Source: a virus
DNA: 64,000 nt
Virus record (IMG/VR): IMGVR_UViG_3300037961_005010
Coordinates: 31,578-95,577 of that record
Reading direction: 5' to 3' (one strand)
The translations under genes were made by a program, and so were the position numbers. Under the pieces are notes generated by a model, which did not search any database, was not told where the DNA came from, and was given only the letters and a program-made list of their open reading frames with translations. Below, piece after piece: positions 63,147 through 64,000 of the stretch; the first letter of the stretch is position 1; every line of letters starts with the position of its first letter.

Positions 63147-64000
63147 TTGGCATTCTATACTTCTGTGAATCGTTATGGTAATTCTATATTATATCGTGGA
63201 TATACTGATAATGGCACAGCAATAAATGAAAGAATAAAATTCAAACCAACGCTATTTGTAAAATCAAAAGAACCAAGTCGATGGAAATCTTTTGATGGTG
63301 ATGATATTAGTCCAGTAAAATTTAGTGATATGAAAGAAGCTAAAGAGTTTCTTCACACATATGAAGAAATGGATAATTTCAAAGCGTATGGCACTACTAA
63401 TTATATTCATCAGTTTATAACAGAAAAATTTCCTAATAACATAAGCTTTGACATTAACAAAATAAATGTCGTTAATTTTGATATTGAAGTTGCAAGTGAT
63501 GATGGCTTTCCTACACCAGAAGAAGCTGCATATCCTATCATATCGATAGCTTTAAAATCTAGTAAATCAACCATATACCAAGTATGGGGTTTAGATCACT
63601 ACGATCCAGCTGAGAGTGAGCTGGACCTTGACGGATCACTTATACAATATCACCATTGTAAGTCTGAAGAAGAACTTCTAGTAAAGTTTATAAGTTATTG
63701 GTCTAAGAACTGGCCTGATCTTATAACAGGCTGGAATACTAGATTTTTTGATATTCCATATCTTGTAAATCGTATACGTTTACTTGGTACAGAAGAAGCA
63801 GTAAAAAAGCTTTCTCCTTGGAAAATGGTAAATGAAAGAAACGTTTTCAAAGGAGGACGTGAATTACCTGGCTATGAAATAGTAGGCATACAACAAGCAG
63901 ATTATTTAGAGTTGTTTCAAAAGTTTGGTTATTCATATGGTGCTCAAGAATCTTATAAACTTGATCACATAGCATATGTTGTTCTTGGTGAGAATAAATT
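63147..64000 (+). CDS. gp43: DNA polymerase gp43 (N-terminal part, runs off window)
   Basis: It starts at TTG 63147 with GGAGGT seven bases upstream; the first in-frame residues (MAFYTSVNRYGNSILYRGYT) match T4-type gp43 N-termini. The 284 visible residues contain Exo I (INVVNFDIEVASDDGFP, with the Asp-Ile-Glu pair) and Exo II (ITGWNTRFFDIPYLVNR) of the proofreading domain. The polymerase domain lies beyond the window. Family B replicative enzyme, partner of gp45. Confidence 0.93.
   Translation, partial: MAFYTSVNRYGNSILYRGYTDNGTAINERIKFKPTLFVKSKEPSRWKSFDGDDISPVKFSDMKEAKEFLHTYEEMDNFKAYGTTNYIHQFITEKFPNNISFDINKINVVNFDIEVASDDGFPTPEEAAYPIISIALKSSKSTIYQVWGLDHYDPAESELDLDGSLIQYHHCKSEEELLVKFISYWSKNWPDLITGWNTRFFDIPYLVNRIRLLGTEEAVKKLSPWKMVNERNVFKGGRELPGYEIVGIQQADYLELFQKFGYSYGAQESYKLDHIAYVVLGENK

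Noticed and set aside
1-64000. Photosynthesis genes or tRNAs expected for a cyanophage
   Set aside because: None could be recognised by eye in this window; absence here says nothing about the rest of the genome.

Overview
The window is a 64 kb piece of the genome of a T4-like (myovirus) bacteriophage. Every supported gene is on the + strand, genes are packed with short gaps or ATGA-type overlaps, the DNA is AT-rich, and no ribosomal RNA, tRNA or insertion sequence was recognised. The gene order gp13-14-15-16-17-18-19-20-67-68-21-22-23, then uvsY, uvsW, 55, 47, 46, 45, 44, 62, regA, hsp20 and 43, is that of marine T4-like phages (the cyanophage and pelagiphage type). No photosynthesis gene is visible. 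A DUF1127 protein, a DoxX-like protein and a c-type cytochrome suggest a heterotrophic, probably alphaproteobacterial, marine host; this is inference.

Layout. (1) 1-6753: a giant DUF4815 virion protein (cut by the window start) and small virion proteins. (2) 6769-11638: a seven-gene island of a QueC-like PP-loop ATPase, two methyltransferase-like proteins and four glycosyltransferase-like proteins. (3) 11700-16549: appendage or fibre structural genes, ending in a terminator. (4) 16610-35335: an 18.7 kb tandem array holding twelve paralogous adhesin-like genes. Each carries exactly six kelch-like repeats with a TGNAxDFGDLT core, which predicts a six-bladed beta-propeller. Two related non-propeller genes sit in the array, one of them with a cupredoxin-like domain. 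(5) 35385-49645: neck, terminase, tail sheath and tube, portal, prohead core, protease, scaffold and major capsid. (6) 49649-59645: a sulfotransferase-like gene, then recombination and replication genes, the late sigma factor gp55, and RegA. (7) 59645-63081: a glycosyltransferase-like gene and an accessory cassette hsp20 - DUF1127 - small protein - DoxX-like - cytochrome c - small protein. (8) 63147-end: the start of DNA polymerase gp43.

Regulation can be read from the sequence. Nine exact or near-exact TATAAATA late-promoter elements lie before structural genes, usually 21-30 nt before the start codon, and the cognate sigma factor gp55 is encoded here. Early or middle genes instead have sigma70-like promoters of the form TTTACA/TTCACA-N17-TAGAAT/TATAAT (before gp55, gp45 and gp43). 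The one before the polymerase is interleaved with a terminator hairpin. The hsp20 leader can fold into a two-hairpin ROSE-type RNA thermometer in which a UUGCU motif with a bulged G masks the Shine-Dalgarno sequence.

The most unusual items are the twelve-gene six-repeat propeller array with evidence of domain shuffling, the ROSE-like thermometer on a phage heat-shock gene, the cytochrome c / DoxX cassette, and the glycosylation/QueC-like island inside the virion-structure region.
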